In this document: positions 27,992 to 37,500 of the stretch, one piece after another | How positions within the stretch are numbered: the first letter of the stretch is position 1 | Layout: every line of letters starts with the position of its first letter | From: Rhodococcus sp. (in: high G+C Gram-positive bacteria) | GTDB taxonomy: Bacteria; Actinomycetota; Actinomycetes; Mycobacteriales; Mycobacteriaceae | Assembly (NCBI RefSeq): GCF_023264675.1 | Contig: NZ_JAHFVG010000008.1 | Span: 110,394-174,393, forward strand | Length of the DNA: 64,000 nucleotides | Direction: 5' to 3' | Position numbers and translations under genes: made by a program | Notes under the pieces: model-generated | The model's input: the letters and a program-made list of their open reading frames with translations, nothing else | The model's database searches: none | Told to the model about the DNA's origin: nothing

Positions 27992-29290
27992 TCAGCGCTC
28001 GATGATCGCGGTGACGCCCTGGCCACCAGCAGCACAGATGGAGATCAAGCCGCGGCCCGATCCCTTCTCGGCGAGCATTTTCGCGAGCGAAGCGACGATA
28101 CGTCCGCCGGTTGCGGCGAACGGATGTCCTGCGGCAAGCGAGGATCCGTTGACGTTGAGCTTGCTGCGATCGATCGACCCCAACGCGCCGTCGAGGCCGA
28201 GACGCTCCTTGCAGTACTCGTCGCTCTCGAATGCCTGCAGCGTCGCGAGCACGACGGATGCGAACGCCTCGTGGATCTCGTAGTAGTCGAAGTCCTGCAG
28301 CGTAAGCCCGTTACGAGCGAGAAGACGCGGAATGGCGTACGTCGGAGCCATCAGCAGACCGTCCTTGAACGAGCTGTTGCCGTGGATGTAGTCGACAGCG
28401 GCGGTCTCGGAGTCGACGAGATGCGCGAGCACCGGCAGGTTGCGCTCGGAGGCCCACTCGTCCGTCGACAACAACGCCGCCGAAGCGCCATCGGTCAGCG
28501 GCGTCGAGTTGCCTGCCGTCATAGTGGCGTCGCCCAGTTTGGTTCCGAAGACGGGCTTGAGCGTCGAGAGCTTCTCGACGGTCGATCCCGGACGCAGGTT
28601 GTCGTCGCGGGTGAGGCCGAGGAACGGCGTCACCAGGTCGTCGAAGAATCCCCGGTCGTACGCAGCGGCCATGTTCTTGTGGCTGGCGGCGGCCAGTTCG
28701 TCCTGATCTTCGCGGCGGATGCCGAATTCCTTGGCCGTGATGGCAGCGTGGTCACCCATCGACAGACCCGTGCGGGGCTCGCCGTTACGAGGAATCTCGA
28801 TTCCGAGCATGGACGGACGAACGTTGCCGAGGAGCTTGAGGCGATCCGTCGTCGACTTCGCGCGGTTGAGCGAGAGCAGGAACTCACGTAGTTCGTCGTT
28901 GACGCCGATCGGGGCGTCCGAGGTGGTGTCGACGCCGCCACCGATACCGGCGTCGATACGGCCCGACGCGATCGCGTCACCGACAGCGACGATGGACTGC
29001 AAGCCGGTGCCGCACGCCTGCTGGATGTCGTAGGCCGGGGTGTACGGGCTGAGCGCGCTGCCGAGGACGGTCTCGCGAGTGAGGTTGAAGTCGCGGCTGT
29101 GCTTGAGGACGGCACCGGCGACGACGAGACCGAGGCGCTCTCCCTGCAGGCCATAACGGCTGACCAGCCCGTCGATGGTTGCGGTGAGCATGTCCTGGTT
29201 GGACGCCAGTGCGTATTTCTTGTCCGAGCGCGCGAACGGAATGCGGTTGCCACCGACGATTGCGACCGGTCGTAGCTGCTTGCTTGTCAC
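27992..29290 (-). CDS. fadA2: Acetyl-CoA acetyltransferase (thiolase), FadA2/FadI type
   Basis: 432 residues from GTG 29290, with GGAG seven bases before it. Thiolase motifs: nucleophilic Cys in QQACGTGLQSIV, EIHEAFA, NVNGSSLAAGHPFAATGG with the catalytic His, and CAAGGQG with the second Cys. This is the last step of beta-oxidation, cleaving 3-ketoacyl-CoA. It corresponds to Rv0243. It is divergent from fabG4/htdX, and operator-like palindromes fill the shared region. Confidence 0.93.
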   Translation of the reverse strand: MTSKQLRPVAIVGGNRIPFARSDKKYALASNQDMLTATIDGLVSRYGLQGERLGLVVAGAVLKHSRDFNLTRETVLGSALSPYTPAYDIQQACGTGLQSIVAVGDAIASGRIDAGIGGGVDTTSDAPIGVNDELREFLLSLNRAKSTTDRLKLLGNVRPSMLGIEIPRNGEPRTGLSMGDHAAITAKEFGIRREDQDELAAASHKNMAAAYDRGFFDDLVTPFLGLTRDDNLRPGSTVEKLSTLKPVFGTKLGDATMTAGNSTPLTDGASAALLSTDEWASERNLPVLAHLVDSETAAVDYIHGNSSFKDGLLMAPTYAIPRLLARNGLTLQDFDYYEIHEAFASVVLATLQAFESDEYCKERLGLDGALGSIDRSKLNVNGSSLAAGHPFAATGGRIVASLAKMLAEKGSGRGLISICAAGGQGVTAIIER

Positions 29291-29310
29291 TGACGTCTCC
29301 AAACATCGTG

Positions 29311-29328
29311 TCTCCACAATTGTGGAGA
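29311..29328. promoter_or_regulatory. 18-bp perfect palindrome upstream of fadA2
   Basis: TCTCCACAATTGTGGAGA is a perfect palindrome 21 bp before the fadA2 GTG. It may be a second operator or a 5' UTR hairpin in the fadA2 message. Confidence 0.4.
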
Positions 29329-29349
29329 ATGGCCGTGGTGGAGTTTCAT

Positions 29350-29365
29350 CTTACTGGCGAGTAAG
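29350..29365. promoter_or_regulatory. Palindromic operator between fadA2 and fabG4
   Basis: CTTACTGGCGAGTAAG has inverted arms CTTACT/AGTAAG around GGCG. Close relatives precede fadE5 (17358) and the TetR gene (32504). The form and length suit a TetR-type dimer. Confidence 0.6.
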
Positions 29366-29393
29366 TTGGTTGTCGACACCCGGTCGTGCGCTT

Positions 29394-29449
29394 CGCGCCC
29401 GTGCGTGGGTAGTAGGTCCGTGGGCCTACTACGCGCACACGGGGCGCGC
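29394..29449. repeat. Dispersed inverted repeat, copy 2
   Basis: Arms around GGGTAGTAGG and CCTACTAC, with outer CGCGCCCGTGCG and CACACGGGGCGCG, make a long imperfect hairpin ending 25 bp before fabG4. It shares the CCGTGTG/TAGTAGG layout of the element at 16649. Confidence 0.6.
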
Positions 29450-29473
29450 AGCGCCATACTGAAAGGCAGGACA

Positions 29474-30820
29474 GTGGCAGCCACCAAGGGAGCCCCAGAC
29501 CTCTATTCGACGTTCCTGGCATCAGCGCCGGGAGCTTTCATCGCCAAGCAGGCCGGTCTCCCGCAGCCCGAGAAGCTGCGTCGCTACAAAGCAGGCGAAC
29601 CGCCCCTGGCCGGTCCGGTTCTCATCGGCGGAAACGGCCGTCTCGTCGAACCGCTCCGCGTGCTGCTGTCCGACTACCCGCAGGCCCAGGCTCACGACGA
29701 CAAGTACGGCGGCCTGGTCTTCGACGCCACCGGCATCGGCAACGTCGCCGAACTGGAGCAGCTCTTCCAGTTCTTCCAGCCGGTCATCCGCAACCTTGCA
29801 CCGTCCGCCCGCGTCGTCGTCATCGGCACCACACCGGACGAAACCTCCAGCGTCGACGAGCACATCGCGCAGCGCGCTCTCGAAGGCTTCACCCGTAGCG
29901 TCGGTAAAGAGGTCAAGCGAGGTGCGACGGCTCAGCTCGTCTACGTCTCCCCGAATGCATCCACCGGTATCTCCGGCCTCGAATCCACGTTGCGGTTCCT
30001 GCTCTCGGCCAAGTCCGCCTTCGTCGACGGCCAGGTCATCGCCGTGGGCGACGCCGACTCCGAGGCTCCCGCATCCTGGGACAAGCCGCTCGCCGGAAAG
30101 GTAGCCGTCGTCACCGGCGCAGCCCGCGGCATCGGCGCCACCATCGCCGAGGTGCTCGCTCGCGACGGAGCAACCGTCATTGCCGCCGACATTCCCGCTG
30201 CCGGAGAAGCACTCTCGCAGACCGCCAACAAAGTGGGCGGCACTTCACTCGCGCTCGACGTGACTGCCGAGGACGCCGGTGAGGTTCTGTCCAAGCACCT
30301 GCTCGAGCGTCACGGCGGCGCGGACATCATCGTCCACAACGCAGGCATCACCCGCGACAAGACTCTCGCCAACATGGACGAGAGCCGCTGGAACTCGGTC
30401 ATCGGCGTCAACCTCGCTGCCCCGCAGCGCATCACCGACCACCTGGTCAAGACCGGTGCTCTCAAGGAAGGCGGCCGCGTCGTCGACGTGTCCTCCATCG
30501 CCGGCATCGCGGGCAACCGCGGCCAGACCAACTACGGCACCTCCAAGGCAGGCGTCATCGGCCTGGTCCAGGCATCGGCTCCCGTGCTCGCGAAGAAGAA
30601 CATCACGATCAACGCGGTCGCGCCGGGCTTCATCGAAACGGCCATGACGGCAGCGATTCCGTTCGCCACCCGTGAAGCAGGCCGACGCATGAGCTCGCTT
30701 CTGCAGGGCGGACAGACCGTCGACGTCGCCGAGTTGGTCTCGTACTTCGCGAGCCCGGCCTCCAACGCCGTCACCGGTCAGATCGTCCGCGTGTGCGGTC
30801 AGAGCCTCCTCGGCGCATGA
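29474..30820 (+). CDS. fabG4: 3-oxoacyl-ACP/CoA reductase, high-molecular-weight FabG4 type
   Basis: 448 residues from GTG 29474. An N-terminal flavodoxin-like domain of about 205 residues precedes a classical SDR: cofactor loop [29 protein letters not shown], Ser in [11 protein letters not shown] and YGTSK with catalytic Tyr/Lys. FabG4 (Rv0242c) reduces 3-ketoacyl-CoA with NADH, reversibly. The ATG of htdX overlaps its stop, so the two are co-translated, with fadA2 divergent. The weak AGGACA site before the GTG and the upstream hairpin may limit expression. Confidence 0.93.
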   Translation: MAATKGAPDLYSTFLASAPGAFIAKQAGLPQPEKLRRYKAGEPPLAGPVLIGGNGRLVEPLRVLLSDYPQAQAHDDKYGGLVFDATGIGNVAELEQLFQFFQPVIRNLAPSARVVVIGTTPDETSSVDEHIAQRALEGFTRSVGKEVKRGATAQLVYVSPNASTGISGLESTLRFLLSAKSAFVDGQVIAVGDADSEAPASWDKPLAGKVAVVTGAARGIGATIAEVLARDGATVIAADIPAAGEALSQTANKVGGTSLALDVTAEDAGEVLSKHLLERHGGADIIVHNAGITRDKTLANMDESRWNSVIGVNLAAPQRITDHLVKTGALKEGGRVVDVSSIAGIAGNRGQTNYGTSKAGVIGLVQASAPVLAKKNITINAVAPGFIETAMTAAIPFATREAGRRMSSLLQGGQTVDVAELVSYFASPASNAVTGQIVRVCGQSLLGA

Positions 30821-31674
30821 GCGTCGTCCAGCTCACGGAGCAGCCCAAGACTTCGGAGATCTACACCGCCGCTGCGCTCGGAGCGGTGCCGTTTCTCGCA
30901 TCGAAGTCTTCGACCGTGCCCAGTACGGTCTACGAGCTGCGCGGCCTCCGCGTCGACCCGGACAATCTCGCGGGATACTGCCGGGCCACGGGTCTACGTT
31001 TCGGCGACACGTTGCCGGTGACGTACCCCTTCACCCTCGTATTTCCGACGGTGATGAAACTGATGGTCTCCAAGGGATTTCCGTTCGCGGCCATCGGCTC
31101 GGTTCACGCCGAGAACGTCATCGAACAGTTCAGGAGCATCTCGTCCTCGGAGCCCCTCGACATTCGAGTGCACGCCGAGAACCTTCGTGAGCACCGCAAG
31201 GGACTGCTGGTCGACGTGATAAGCGAGGTCAGCGTCGGACGCGAACTGGTGTGGAAGCAGACCTCTAGCTTCCTCAGTCTGCAGAAGACGTCACTGTCCG
31301 GTGGTCCGCGAGAAGCACCGCCCGCCGACGAGGTTCCGCCGCCTCCGACCCGCACGCTACGTGCCGATCAGAAGACGATCAGCCGGTACGCGTCGATCTC
31401 GGGCGATCGCAACCCGATCCACGTGTCCTCGCTCGGAGCGAAGGCCTTCGGCTTCCCGAAGACCATTGCTCACGGAATGTGGAGCGCGGCAGCTGTTCTG
31501 CAGACCATCGAAGGTCGAATCCCGGACAAGGTCACCTACAACGTGCGGTTCGGCAAGCCGATCGTGCTGCCGGCAACGGTGAACGTGTACGCCGAGTCCG
31601 TCGGAGACGGGTGGGACCTGTCCCTCAAGAACCCGAAGAAGGGGTACCCGCACCTCACGGGGACGTTGCGCTAG
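30817..31674 (+). CDS. htdX: MaoC-type 3-hydroxyacyl-thioester dehydratase
   Basis: 285 residues from ATG 30817 (ATGA overlap with fabG4). Double hot-dog protein; the catalytic hydratase-2 motif is [18 protein letters not shown] with [11 protein letters not shown] after it, in the C-terminal half. The N-terminal half lacks that motif. It corresponds to Rv0241c. It hydrates or dehydrates the (R)-3-hydroxyacyl form, linking it with FabG4 chemistry. A very long palindrome ends the operon. Confidence 0.92.
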   Translation: MSVVQLTEQPKTSEIYTAAALGAVPFLASKSSTVPSTVYELRGLRVDPDNLAGYCRATGLRFGDTLPVTYPFTLVFPTVMKLMVSKGFPFAAIGSVHAENVIEQFRSISSSEPLDIRVHAENLREHRKGLLVDVISEVSVGRELVWKQTSSFLSLQKTSLSGGPREAPPADEVPPPPTRTLRADQKTISRYASISGDRNPIHVSSLGAKAFGFPKTIAHGMWSAAAVLQTIEGRIPDKVTYNVRFGKPIVLPATVNVYAESVGDGWDLSLKNPKKGYPHLTGTLR

Positions 31675-31691
31675 TTCGAAGTTTTGGGGAG

Positions 31692-31736
31692 CGAAGGCGT
31701 CGTTCGGTCACTCTGAGTGACCGAACGACGCCTTCG
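31692..31736. terminator. Perfect 22-bp-arm palindrome between htdX and tetR
   Basis: Arms run 31692-31713 and 31715-31736 around a single T; the inner part is GGTCACTCTGAGTGACC. It lies between convergent genes and can end both transcripts. Confidence 0.75.
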
Positions 31737-31762
31737 GTGTTCGAGATGGGATGACAGCTCAC

Positions 31763-31834
31763 GCAAACGCACGTGCGTGTGCGTACCACCAGCGCGCACC
31801 GCCCCCGATCTCCGCACAAGCACGTGCGTTTGCG
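31763..31834. repeat. Two CACGTG palindromic elements 50 bp apart
   Basis: CGCAAACGCACGTGCGTGTG starts at 31763 and CGCACAAGCACGTGCGTTTG at 31813. They are degenerate members of the family at 19.4, 20.8, 23.2 and 61.5 kb, again between convergent genes. Confidence 0.75.
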
Positions 31835-31850
31835 CGGAAAGAAAGAAGAC

Positions 31851-32456
31851 CTACAACGTCGTCGCGGTCTTCTTGCCCGCCAGACCACGCCACGCGAGGT
31901 TCTCCAACAGGTCCGCCGCAGCGTCGACCTCGATCTCCCCGCCGGCCACCCGGTCGGCGACGGCTTCACCGGCGCCGACGAGGGCCACCGCCATCAGCGC
32001 GAAGTTCTGGCCGGGATCGGGATCCTTGGTGCTCATTTCGAGCAAACCCGCGGTGAGTTCGATGAGCCGATCGCGACTGCTCTGAACCTGCGACGCGAAT
32101 GCGGTCTGCCCGATTGCCTGACGGTAGAGCACCATCCACGACTTCCGGTGTTCGCCGACGAATCCCAAGAAGCCAAGAAGCGCGCTGCGCAGCTGTTCAC
32201 GAGGGGTGAGGGTGGGATCGGCGGCAGGAGTGAGAGCCTCGACGAATTTGACGCCCTCGCGGTGGATACACGCCGCGAACAGCTCGTCCTTCGAGCCGTA
32301 GTACAGATACAGCATCGGCTTGGAGATGGACGCCTGCTTGGCGATCGCATCCATCGATGTCTCATGAAACCCGTTGTCGGAGAATACATCGACCGCTGCG
32401 TCGAGCATCTGCTGCTCCCGCACGGCCCGGGGCAGTCGCTTGGTGCCGCCAGCCAT
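31851..32456 (-). CDS. TetR-family regulator
   Basis: 201 residues from ATG 32456 with GGGAGG before it. The HTH is MLDAAVDVFSDNGFHETSMD through KQASISKPMLYLYYGSKDEL, a standard TetR domain; the rest is a helical ligand-binding part with QLRSALLGFLGFVGEHRKSW. Position matches Rv0238, next to the fabG4/htdX/fadA2 genes. A palindrome at 32504-32521 just upstream resembles the sites before fadE5 and fadA2, so it may control all of them and itself. An acyl-CoA effector is plausible. Confidence 0.9.
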   Translation of the reverse strand: MAGGTKRLPRAVREQQMLDAAVDVFSDNGFHETSMDAIAKQASISKPMLYLYYGSKDELFAACIHREGVKFVEALTPAADPTLTPREQLRSALLGFLGFVGEHRKSWMVLYRQAIGQTAFASQVQSSRDRLIELTAGLLEMSTKDPDPGQNFALMAVALVGAGEAVADRVAGGEIEVDAAADLLENLAWRGLAGKKTATTL

Positions 32457-32503
32457 GTGTCCTCCCAAACGATGTCGAACACAAACATGTAAGAACCCAT
32501 TAC

Positions 32504-32521
32504 CTTACTCCCTGGTAAGGA
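32504..32521. promoter_or_regulatory. Palindromic operator upstream of tetR
   Basis: CCTTACTCCCTGGTAAGG is an 18-bp dyad (arms CCTTAC/GTAAGG) 47 bp before the ATG, sharing CTTAC/GTAAG arms with the fadA2/fabG4 site. Confidence 0.6.
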
Positions 32522-32544
32522 GGCGTGCGTCACGTGTGGAGATT

Positions 32545-33720
32545 TCAGCAGGCTCGCTTGAAACGCGCGACCGTTGCTGCCGAACGATCCACCTGCTCGC
32601 CCGACAATCGTCCCGACGCGACGGCGTCCTCGAGATTGTCGAGGACCTGCGGGACGTCGTCCGTCGTCAACCAGAGCGCGACGTCTGCCCCAGCGACCAG
32701 TGCAGCCTCGACGGCAGCGACGATTCCGAGTCGATCGGTGATCGCTGCCATGCCGCTCAGATCGTCGGTGAAGATCGGGCCGGTGAAGGGAGCTGCGCCG
32801 TAACCGACTCCGTCGCGCAGCAGCGACATCGCGGCAGGACTGATGCTGGCAGGCTCACCCGGCTGAGTGAGCCCGGGGACGTCGAGATGCCCGACCATGA
32901 CGCCCACGCCCGTCGGCGACAACTGCGCGAACGGAATCAGATCCGTCTGCATCAACTGATCGAGCGGAGGAGTCGTCACCGCCCCGGTGTGCGAGTCGCC
33001 CGAACCCGAACCGTGGCCGGGGAAGTGCTTGATGACCGGTTCGATCCCGGCGTCGCGCAGCCCGTTGGCGTAGGCGCCCGCGTACGCAACGACCTCGGCG
33101 GGATCGTCGGAGTACGACCTGTCGCCGATCACCGAATCGTCGGGTTGGCTGCTGACGTCGACGACCGGTGCGAAGTCCACGGTCACTCCGAGATCCTTCA
33201 AGCCGCGCCCACGTTCCAACGCCATCTGATAGGTCTCGTCGACGGACATGGTCTGGGCGGTTTCGCGCGCCGACGGGTCGGTTCCGAGGAGATCCTCGAC
33301 GCGCGAGACCCGGCCGCCCTCCTCGTCGATCGTCACCATCGGCGGCACCGCGGACGCTGCGGCGATCTGCGGTACCTCGCGATTGCCGAGCGTGGACGTA
33401 TCGGTCCAGCTGCCGACGAAGATGCCTCCGACCTGCTCGCGCGCCATGATGTCGACGGCATCGGCCGTACCGGTCACCCCGACGGTGAGCAGCTGCGCGA
33501 GACGCTGCCGCTCGGTGAGCCCTCCCACGAACGTCGCGCAGGCATCTACCGGTGCGGGCGCAGGCGCGACGGCCGTGGTCGTCGGCAGCGCCTGCGACGT
33601 CTGCGCCACCGTTGCCGGAGCAGCCGTCGCGGACTCGCCCCCGCCGCCGCTGCACCCGGCCACGAAACCGACTCCGACAACCAGGGCGACGACAGGTACG
33701 GGCGAGCGGAACTTCATCAT
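32545..33720 (-). CDS. lpqI: Beta-N-acetylglucosaminidase lipoprotein, GH3 (LpqI)
   Basis: 391 residues (ATG 33717 has better spacing from GGAG). Signal peptide and lipobox VAGC give an acylated Cys at residue 23, then a Ser/Ala/Thr/Pro linker to about 60. GH3 barrel motifs: IDEEGGRVSRVEDLLG, the KHFPGHGSGSGDSH His/Asp general-acid loop of NagZ-type enzymes, and nucleophile Asp in FTDDLSGMAAI. LpqI (Rv0237) recycles peptidoglycan muropeptides in mycobacteria. It is outside the cytoplasm and transcribed alone. Confidence 0.92.
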   Translation of the reverse strand: MMKFRSPVPVVALVVGVGFVAGCSGGGGESATAAPATVAQTSQALPTTTAVAPAPAPVDACATFVGGLTERQRLAQLLTVGVTGTADAVDIMAREQVGGIFVGSWTDTSTLGNREVPQIAAASAVPPMVTIDEEGGRVSRVEDLLGTDPSARETAQTMSVDETYQMALERGRGLKDLGVTVDFAPVVDVSSQPDDSVIGDRSYSDDPAEVVAYAGAYANGLRDAGIEPVIKHFPGHGSGSGDSHTGAVTTPPLDQLMQTDLIPFAQLSPTGVGVMVGHLDVPGLTQPGEPASISPAAMSLLRDGVGYGAAPFTGPIFTDDLSGMAAITDRLGIVAAVEAALVAGADVALWLTTDDVPQVLDNLEDAVASGRLSGEQVDRSAATVARFKRAC

Positions 33721-33846
33721 GGGCTCCGACGGTAGCCGAGGCGACGGCGCTCACGCGATTCGCTTACCGGTGTGAAACCCGAGCCGCTCCGCAGCGCGGC
33801 CTCACGCGATAACCTTGGACAAAAGCGACATCAGAAGGGACACACG

Positions 33847-34314
33847 ATGCCTGCAGATCTGATTCTGATCGCGTACGACGGCTCGGACAACGCCAAACGC
33901 GCCATCGAGTACGCCGGACGATTCCTGACGACGACGAGGGCGATCGTCGTCACCGCCTGGGAACCGATGGTGCGCCAAGCAGCACGAATGTCCGGACTCT
34001 CCGGCGTCATGCAGCCCGAATGGGTGCCCGAGGACGAAGCCGAGGATGTCGCTCTCACCGACGCCAAAGTGACCAACCTCGAAGGCGTGCGGCTCGCAGA
34101 AGAGGCAGGACTGGTCGTGGAGGGTCACTGCGCCGAGTGCACCACCGCGATCTGGAGTGCCATCGTCGAGAAGGCCGATGACCTCGACGTCGACATCATC
34201 GTGACCGGGACGCGCGGTACGACCGGGCTTCGATCTCTTCTCCAGAGTTCGGTGGCCGATCATGTGCTCCGCCACAGTCACCGCCCCGTCCTGATCGTTC
34301 CGCCGGGCAAGTAG
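33847..34314 (+). CDS. Universal stress protein (UspA family)
   Basis: 155 residues, single Usp domain: IAYDGSDNAKRAIEYAGRFL at the start and TGTRGTTGLRSLLQSSVADH near the end, followed by RPVLIVPPG. The ATP-binding pattern GxxG-x9-G(S/T) is kept except that the third Gly is Ser. AAGGGA precedes the ATG. Binds ATP in many family members; role in stress or dormancy is general. Single gene. Confidence 0.9.
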   Translation: MPADLILIAYDGSDNAKRAIEYAGRFLTTTRAIVVTAWEPMVRQAARMSGLSGVMQPEWVPEDEAEDVALTDAKVTNLEGVRLAEEAGLVVEGHCAECTTAIWSAIVEKADDLDVDIIVTGTRGTTGLRSLLQSSVADHVLRHSHRPVLIVPPGK

Positions 34315-34332
34315 GCGCGCGTGCACCGGGGC

Positions 34333-34351
34333 ATCACCCCGCTCGGGTGAT
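34333..34351. terminator. Short hairpin after the universal stress gene
   Basis: ATCACCC and GGGTGAT pair around CGCTC 18 bp after the stop, inside a larger imperfect GCGCGC pairing. Terminator or 5' element of the following gene. Confidence 0.4.
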
Positions 34352-34419
34352 AGCGTGAGCCGCGCGCGGGGGAATCTGGCCGTCGCACTGGTAGCTGTCG
34401 ACGAAAGTGGAGAACCGAG

Positions 34420-34590
34420 ATGAAGTTCGCTGTCCCGGGAGTTGTTGCTGCGGTAGTCGGCGCGGTGCTCGGCGCCGGAGTCGTGTTCGGAGTGACCGCT
34501 GCGGCGTCGGACAACACTCGTCCCGATATCGACCGCTCGGGCAACGCCGATTCCTCGCTGCTGAACCAAGTTGAGTACGGCAGCCGCTGA
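34420..34590 (+). CDS. DUF2613 small membrane/secreted protein
   Basis: 56 residues. FAVPGVVAAVVGAVLGAGVV is the single hydrophobic segment; the tail is DNTRPDIDRSGNADSSLLNQ. DUF2613 peptides sit directly before aftD in mycobacteria (Rv0236A), as here: the gene overlaps the presumed aftD TTG by 20 bp. A partner or coupling role with AftD is possible. Too short for common ORF callers. Confidence 0.78.
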   Translation: MKFAVPGVVAAVVGAVLGAGVVFGVTAAASDNTRPDIDRSGNADSSLLNQVEYGSR

Positions 34591-37500
34591 CGCTCCTGCT
34601 TCGATCTCTTCCGAACCACTCGGTCGTAGGTGGTTGCTCGGCGTCTCGGTTCTGGCGTTCTTACTGTCGTTCCTGCAGGTCCCCGGTTACACCGTCGCGG
34701 ACACCAAGTACGACCTGACGCAGAATCCACTCGGTTTCCTGGCGCGCGCGTCTCATCAGTGGACGTCGCAGGCCCCGCTGGGCCAGGTCCAGAACCAGGC
34801 ATACGGATATTTCTTTCCGCACGGTGCATTCTTCGCACTGGGCGAAGTGCTGTCGATTCCGCCATGGATCACCCAGCGGATCTGGTGGGCGCTTCTGCTG
34901 ATCGCCGGATTCTGGGGCATCGTCAAGCTCGCCGAAGCTCTGGGGATCGGTAGTCGGAGTTCGGTCGTCATCGCGGCTGCCGCGTTTGCGCTGTCCCCGC
35001 GGGTGATCACGACGCTGGCGTCGATCTCGTCGGAGACGATGCCGATGATGCTCGCGCCGTGGGTGCTGATTCCGATCGTTCGAGCTTTCGGCCCGGCGGA
35101 TTCGGCCGGAAGTAGTCGCGGAACACGCGCACTCGCGGCTCAATCCGCGCTGGCCGTCGCCCTGATGGGCGCGGTCAACGCGGTAGCGACGGCAGCGGCG
35201 TGCCTCGTGGGCGTCATCTGGGTCCTGTGCCATCGCCCCAACCGTCGCTGGTTCGTGTTCTCCGGCTGGTGGGCAGGGTTCCTGCTGATGGCGACGCTGT
35301 GGTGGATCGTTCCGCTACTTCTCCTCGGCCGAGTCAGCCCACCGTTCCTCGACTACATCGAGTCGTCCGGAACGACGACGCAATGGGCGTCGCTGGCCGA
35401 AATCCTGCGAGGCACCAGCAGCTGGACACCCTTCGTCTCCCCTGAGCGGGTGGCAGGCGCGGTGTTGGTGACGCAGCCCGCAGCAGTGATCGCGACGGGT
35501 GTCATCGCCGCCGCCGGTCTCGTCGGACTCGCCATGCGTTCGATGCCGGGACGCGGACGGCTGACGATCATGCTGTTCGTCGGCATCGTCGGACTCACGG
35601 CCGGCTACGTCGGCGAGCTCGGCTCACCCGTCGCCGGCACCGTCCGGCTGTTCCTCGACTCCGCGGGCGCACCGCTGCGCAACGTGCACAAACTCGAACC
35701 GCTGGTTCGTATCCCGTTGGTACTCGGCATCGCTCACCTGCTGGCCAAGGTTCCGCTGCCCGGTTCGGTGCCCGGACGAACATGGCGCCCGGCCATCGCA
35801 CGTCCCGAACGAGACAGAATGGTTGCCGTCGCCGGACTGGTTCTCGTTGCGTTGACGTTCTCCACATCGCTGGCCTGGACCGGCAAACTCGCACCACGCG
35901 GCGCCTACGAAGAGATCCCCGGATACTGGCACGAGGCCGCGGACTGGCTCACCGACCACGCATCGGGAACCTCCCCCGACGGCTCGGATGCCGAACGCGC
36001 GCTGGTGGTTCCTGGTGCGCCCTTCGCGATCCAAACGTGGGGCCTGACCCGCGACGAGCCGCTGCAGGCTCTCGCCACGACGCCCTGGGCCGTGCGCGAC
36101 TCCGTTCCCCTTACCCCTCCGGGCGCGATCCGCGCGCTCGACTCGGTACAACGGCTCATCGCCGACGGCAGGCCGTCGGCCGGACTCGCCGATACCCTTC
36201 TGGGACAAGGCATCCACTACGTGGTGGTGCGCAACGATCTCGATCCCGAGACCTCACGTTCCACCCGTCCCGCCCAGGTCCACGCCGCACTCGACGGCTC
36301 GCCCGGGCTCGCGAAGGTAGCGCAGTTCGGCGAGGACATCGCGCCGGGAACAGTGGAGGGCATCACCGTCGACGGTGATCTCCGGCCCCCGTACCCGGCC
36401 GTCGAGATCTATTCGGTCGGAACAGCGGCAGACATCTCGGGGCCGTACGCCGTCGATCTCGACCGAGTTCCGTTCGTCCAAGGTGGCCCCGAATCGGTCC
36501 AGCGACTCGACGAGGAACGCCGCAACGGCGCACCGGGTCCGGTGCCGCAGGGACCGATCATCCTCGCATCCGACGCCGCAGCGGCAGGCATTCCCGTCTC
36601 GGCGGTCACCGTCACCGACACCCCGATGAACCGCGAGACCGACTTCGGTCAGGTCGACAGCCACAACTCGGCGCTCCGATCGGCCGACGAGCCGCGGCGA
36701 TCCCTGAATCTCGCAGCCGACTATCCCGTGTACGGCGCGGACACCGTCGACGGAGAATGGGAGGGGGCCACGATCACGGCGTCGAGTTCGGCGTCGGATT
36801 CGACTCAGATCGGTGGCACCAAACCCGGCAGCGGTGTCGCAGCCGTCGTCGACGGAGATCTGGCGACGAGCTGGGTCAGCAACGGCATCGAAAGCGCTGT
36901 GGGCCAATGGCTTCAGGTCGACTTCGACGAACCCATCAGTGGTGGACTTCTGCATCTGCGCACCAGCCCCGGCACCATCGGCGATCCGGTGAAGTGGCTG
37001 GAAGTGACTACCCCCAACGGCAGTACCGCCGCGCGCATCGACAAACCGGGCGATCCGTTGACGGTGTCTCTTCCCGGCGGGGACACCCCGTGGGTGCGCA
37101 TCACCGCCAAGTCGACGGTCGACGGCACCAGAGGCAGCCAGTTCGGTATCAGCGAACTCACGGTCGACGACTACTCGAATCGCGATCAGCCCAAGACCGT
37201 GTCGATCGTCCACCGCGCAGTGCTGCCCGCCACCCCCGATGGCGCCGACGTGACCGGCTGGGAACTGGGCCAGGAGTTCCCCGGCCGATCGGGTTGCCTG
37301 GATACAACGGATCGAATTCGCTGCAGCTCTGGACTGTCCGTGGCACCCGAGGAACTCGGACGATTCTCGCGCACGTTGTCGGTACCGGCCGGGACGGCAG
37401 TGCTCCCCGAACTGACGCTACGCACACGGCAGAGTCCCGAGCTCGAGGCTCTGCTCTCGCAGCCGGGCAGACCGGCGGCGTCTGGCACCTCCGATGTCGC

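Noticed and set aside
27792..28283. Plus-strand ORFs over the 27.5-28.3 kb hairpins and fadA2 end
   Set aside because: They read through inverted repeats and antisense to fadA2 without any domain.
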